Shown: positions 61,201 to 64,000 of the stretch, piece after piece | How positions within the stretch are numbered: position 1 is the first letter of the stretch | How the letters are laid out: each line of letters opens with the position of its first letter | From: Episyrphus balteatus | Lineage: Eukaryota > Arthropoda > Insecta > Diptera > Syrphidae | Direction: 5' to 3' | Length of the DNA stretch: 64,000 nucleotides | Assembly (NCBI RefSeq): GCF_945859705.1 | Contig: NC_079134.1 | Location: 15,045,545 to 15,109,544, forward strand | Position numbers and translations under genes: made by a program | Notes under the pieces: generated by a model | The model's input: the letters and a program-made list of their open reading frames with translations, nothing else | Told to the model about the DNA's origin: nothing | Database searches by the model: none

Positions 61201-63631
61201 ATTACTGGAACATATCGTCGTCGGAAAGTAAAATAGTTCTATGTATGTTCTTAAAAAATCATATGGAGTTAGAACAATTTTCCTTTCTGCAGGCGATATG
61301 TAAATTAAAATGTAACATTTATAATCATTTACATGTTACAGTAAATGAAAATTTCGTTACATGGATTTTATGTAACTGTTATATTAAATTAATATGAATT
61401 AAAATCACTCTCAAAACATTCATAGCGATACAAGTTATAGCTAAAATATGCTTAGTTTCATGCATTATGGTACTCATATTTAGTATTGGAATTCGTTGGT
61501 GTACTGATTTATTTTTAGTTCCAATCTCAAAAATCTGATTCGTATTGCATGTTTCTCTAATGAGATTCAATTTAGAATTATAATTCAGTAAAGTCATTCC
61601 TTATAGCACTGTTTTGTTCTTATTTTATTTGATTTCAAATTCTGACACAATCAGTACCACTTTATATTGACAAAGTTTTGCTATAAATGAGTTTATCTAT
61701 GACGTGTGAAATGCCAAAAATTTTTGCAATTTTTCAATTGTGCAAATCCCCATTATACCCTGGAGATAACTTTCCGTCATAACAAGTCCTTCTATCTAGC
61801 TCACTTTTTCTTTGATCCTAAACTTAGTGTATGTGTCTGTGTTAATATAATAAAATCTGAAGTACAAAAATCTTCCCCCAAAATACTTGTAAGGTGTTGC
61901 CTAGGAATGTCGTCTTTTTGGTATCTCCCCTGGAGCGTTATTTATTACAACAGTATATTCCTTCTAAAAAGCAACAGTTTTATAACTTTGCAGCCAACAA
62001 GTAGAACGAGGTAACACCAATGACGACGACCGACTCCATGGCGATGCAATAAAAATCATACAAATAGCTTTAGCTTCGCATTCTCAGAATCCAGATCCTT
62101 ATCTAGGATATCTTGCAACATGGGTGAGGGATGATACAATAAAGGATTACATTTTATGGTTATAAAATTCATTTCAAATGAAGGCAAAAAAAAATACCAC
62201 TCCCACACAGATGTTTAATAGATTTTTCGTTTAAATTTATGTTTCGTTTAACGCCTTATTTAATCAGGTTTCCCGGCTTGTTTAACATGCTAATGTTGCG
62301 TCGGTAGTAATTTTTCATTGTCCTGTTTTTCTTCTTTGTCATCGCAGGCTCCTTAGTAAGCTGGATGATGGCTTATAATTCTTCTTTTCTCTCTTTCTAT
62401 CCACCAACAACACCAAACTGCCTAAGAATTATAATTATTGTAATTAAAGCAGAGCTTGAGTTTGTTTTTTATATGCAAATACCTAACAACAACAAGGACT
62501 AAGAAAAAAAAAATAAAGGATCACTAAAGAGCAAGGACTAAATTGTATCTAAGTAGGAGGATTGGGGTGAGCAAGTTCGTAAAAAGATATAAAATAAGAA
62601 AGAGAAAGAGACAGAAAATGGGTTTATCCTTTTTTATTATTCATTAAAATGTAGACGGTTATAAAAAATGTTGAAGAAGTTTAGTTTTTTTTTTTAACTT
62701 GTTTTTATCTTCTTTTGGGCTTCTTTTGTGATGCTCCTGTCTCGGTATTTAGTTCTTCTTTTTTACTTTTTTTCTTTTGTGATATAGGACAAAGATAAAA
62801 GAAAAACTGTGAATTCACAGGAGGGGTAATGATGATGATGACTTCTCACCTGAGGCGACGCGTGCTTGTGACGTGAAAGGTGTGCCAGGATATTTGGGAT
62901 TCCTTTGAAAACAACAAAGATAGCTTTTGTGGCAGCACATAGATGAACTGTTTAAACATTGTTGCTATTCTTTGTTAAACGGAAGGAAGCAGCTTAAAAT
63001 GTCTGGTTATTTCTTTGTTGTTGTTGGAAGGTGTTTGTTTTTGTAAATTTTTCTTTTTTTTGTGTCTTGTGAACCTATTTGAATTAATGAATTTGCTGGC
63101 ACTTAAGATTAAGTAAGGAGATTGAATGAGAATGTGCGAAAAAAAGTGAATTCATTTAAGGATACAATTCTGCTTTATTTTAGGAATCACCATTTTATAT
63201 ATAGTTAAAAATAGTCTTATTTTCAAAAGCTTCCAAGTTAACATTGGAATTAAAGACTTAAAGCTAATTAAAGGAATAAGAGAATTATATAATTATCAGG
63301 GCTTTGAAATTAATGAGATTTTATTAATTTAACACAGGTTAGTATGTATTTGGTATTATCTGGCTGTGTTAAAACTATTAATCATCTTAACCACCTGAAG
63401 CTGTAAGTACCTATAAGTACCTAAAACATATTAACAGCTGGATATGAACCAATTAAAAACATCAAAACTTTGTGCAGATGCCATAGCAAAAAATTAGCTC
63501 ACGGAAAAATCAATTTTGAGGTGTGACCAAAAATTTACGTGAATTTTTATTTTCATAACTCAAAATTTACTCTCACGCTTCCAAATTGTTTTCAGTAAGA
63601 TTTTGTTTATGTTTTATTTTTTAAATATAAT
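61201..63631. other. Gene-poor region
   Basis: No coding exon is supported. On the minus strand, 62850-62902 has a consensus donor (CGCCTCAG|GTGAGAAG) and a fair acceptor (GTTGTTTTCAAAG), a weak candidate leader exon. TGACGTGA lies at about 62869. Confidence 0.35.
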
Positions 63632-64000
63632 ATACAGGGTGTCCCAAAAGTAATGGATCAAACGAAATATGGTGATAGGCCTCCTTAAGGGCTCTCAGAA
63701 TTTGGTAACTTGTTCATTCCAAATCCTTACGGTTTTCGATTTAATGCAATTCTTGTAAAATTTCGAAAAATCCCTACTTGGCAACAGTATTTTGCTTCCT
63801 GCTCCCATTATTGATTTTTGTTTTCTAAAATTCTTTTACAAAAACATTGCCAAATAAACAATTAATTAATCAAAATATTTTTTATTTCATTCGCCATTTT
63901 GCTGCAAATTAATTAACAGTTCCATGATTTATAAAAACTAAATTTCTTGCTTTTATTTCAGAGCAACACCCTGAAAAAAAATTGTATGGTGTGACCCTGG
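63632..64000. mobile_element. Partial ACAGGGTGTCCC element, cut by the window end
   Basis: It begins TATACAGGGTGTCCCAAAAG and continues AATGGATCAAACGAAATATG, AAGGGCTCTCAGAATTTGG, CTTACGGTTTTCGATTTAAT and TCCCTACTTGGCAACAGTAT. These match, in order, the inverted right end of the element at 7807-10370 over about 350 bases. This copy keeps the terminal 30 bases missing from the left end of the other. Confidence 0.85.

Overview
The window comes from the nuclear genome of an insect, most likely a fly (Diptera). It is AT-rich. Coding genes have short introns (mostly 52-102 bp) with canonical GT-AG ends. The genes recognised are typical eukaryotic ones: the U5 snRNP protein Dim1 and a cytosolic leucyl-tRNA synthetase whose reconstructed length (1181 aa) suits an insect enzyme. 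No bacterial or organellar features were seen. All exon models were read by eye from splice signals and reading-frame continuity.

Layout. (1) 961-1836 +: a two-exon gene for a Myb/SANT-like (zeste/FSBP-type) DNA-binding protein. (2) 1.9-12.4 kb: a block of transposable elements between this gene and its convergent neighbour, with two very large palindromic elements (1906-4723 and about 7807-10370), a Penelope-like reverse transcriptase relic near 6.2-6.5 kb and a 129-bp tandem array. (3) 12451-12933 -: Dim1, two exons. (4) 13.2-15.8 kb: a dense cluster of short inverted-repeat elements (MITEs), some nested, ending in four abutting palindromes separated by TTAA. (5) 16246-22513 +: LeuRS, seven exons; intron 4 is swollen to 2.25 kb. 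(6) 22.5-28.1 kb: MITEs, a 1.2-kb T-rich tract and a triplicated repeat cluster. (7) 28777-34286 -: a five-exon gene for a 987-aa single-pass membrane protein that I cannot name. Its transcript must have an upstream leader exon; a 28-nt micro-exon at 53502-53529 is a candidate. (8) 34.3-64 kb: almost no coding sequence. It holds one two-exon gene for a small protein with two CxxC...HxxC modules (40514-41332), a possible transposon derivative, plus many structured elements and two degenerate minisatellites.

The strongest non-genic theme is a set of non-autonomous DNA elements whose long terminal inverted repeats are themselves built from many degenerate copies of a short word (AGTTACG, CAAAATTCTGC, AAGTCCA, CCCGGGAC, GCGGTA). 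Two have perfect 9-10 bp target duplications and one has an 8/9 match, as in foldback elements. Clear hAT-like elements with perfect 8-bp duplications (48454-50647 and 56625-57253) are also present. None of the elements seen carries an intact transposase.
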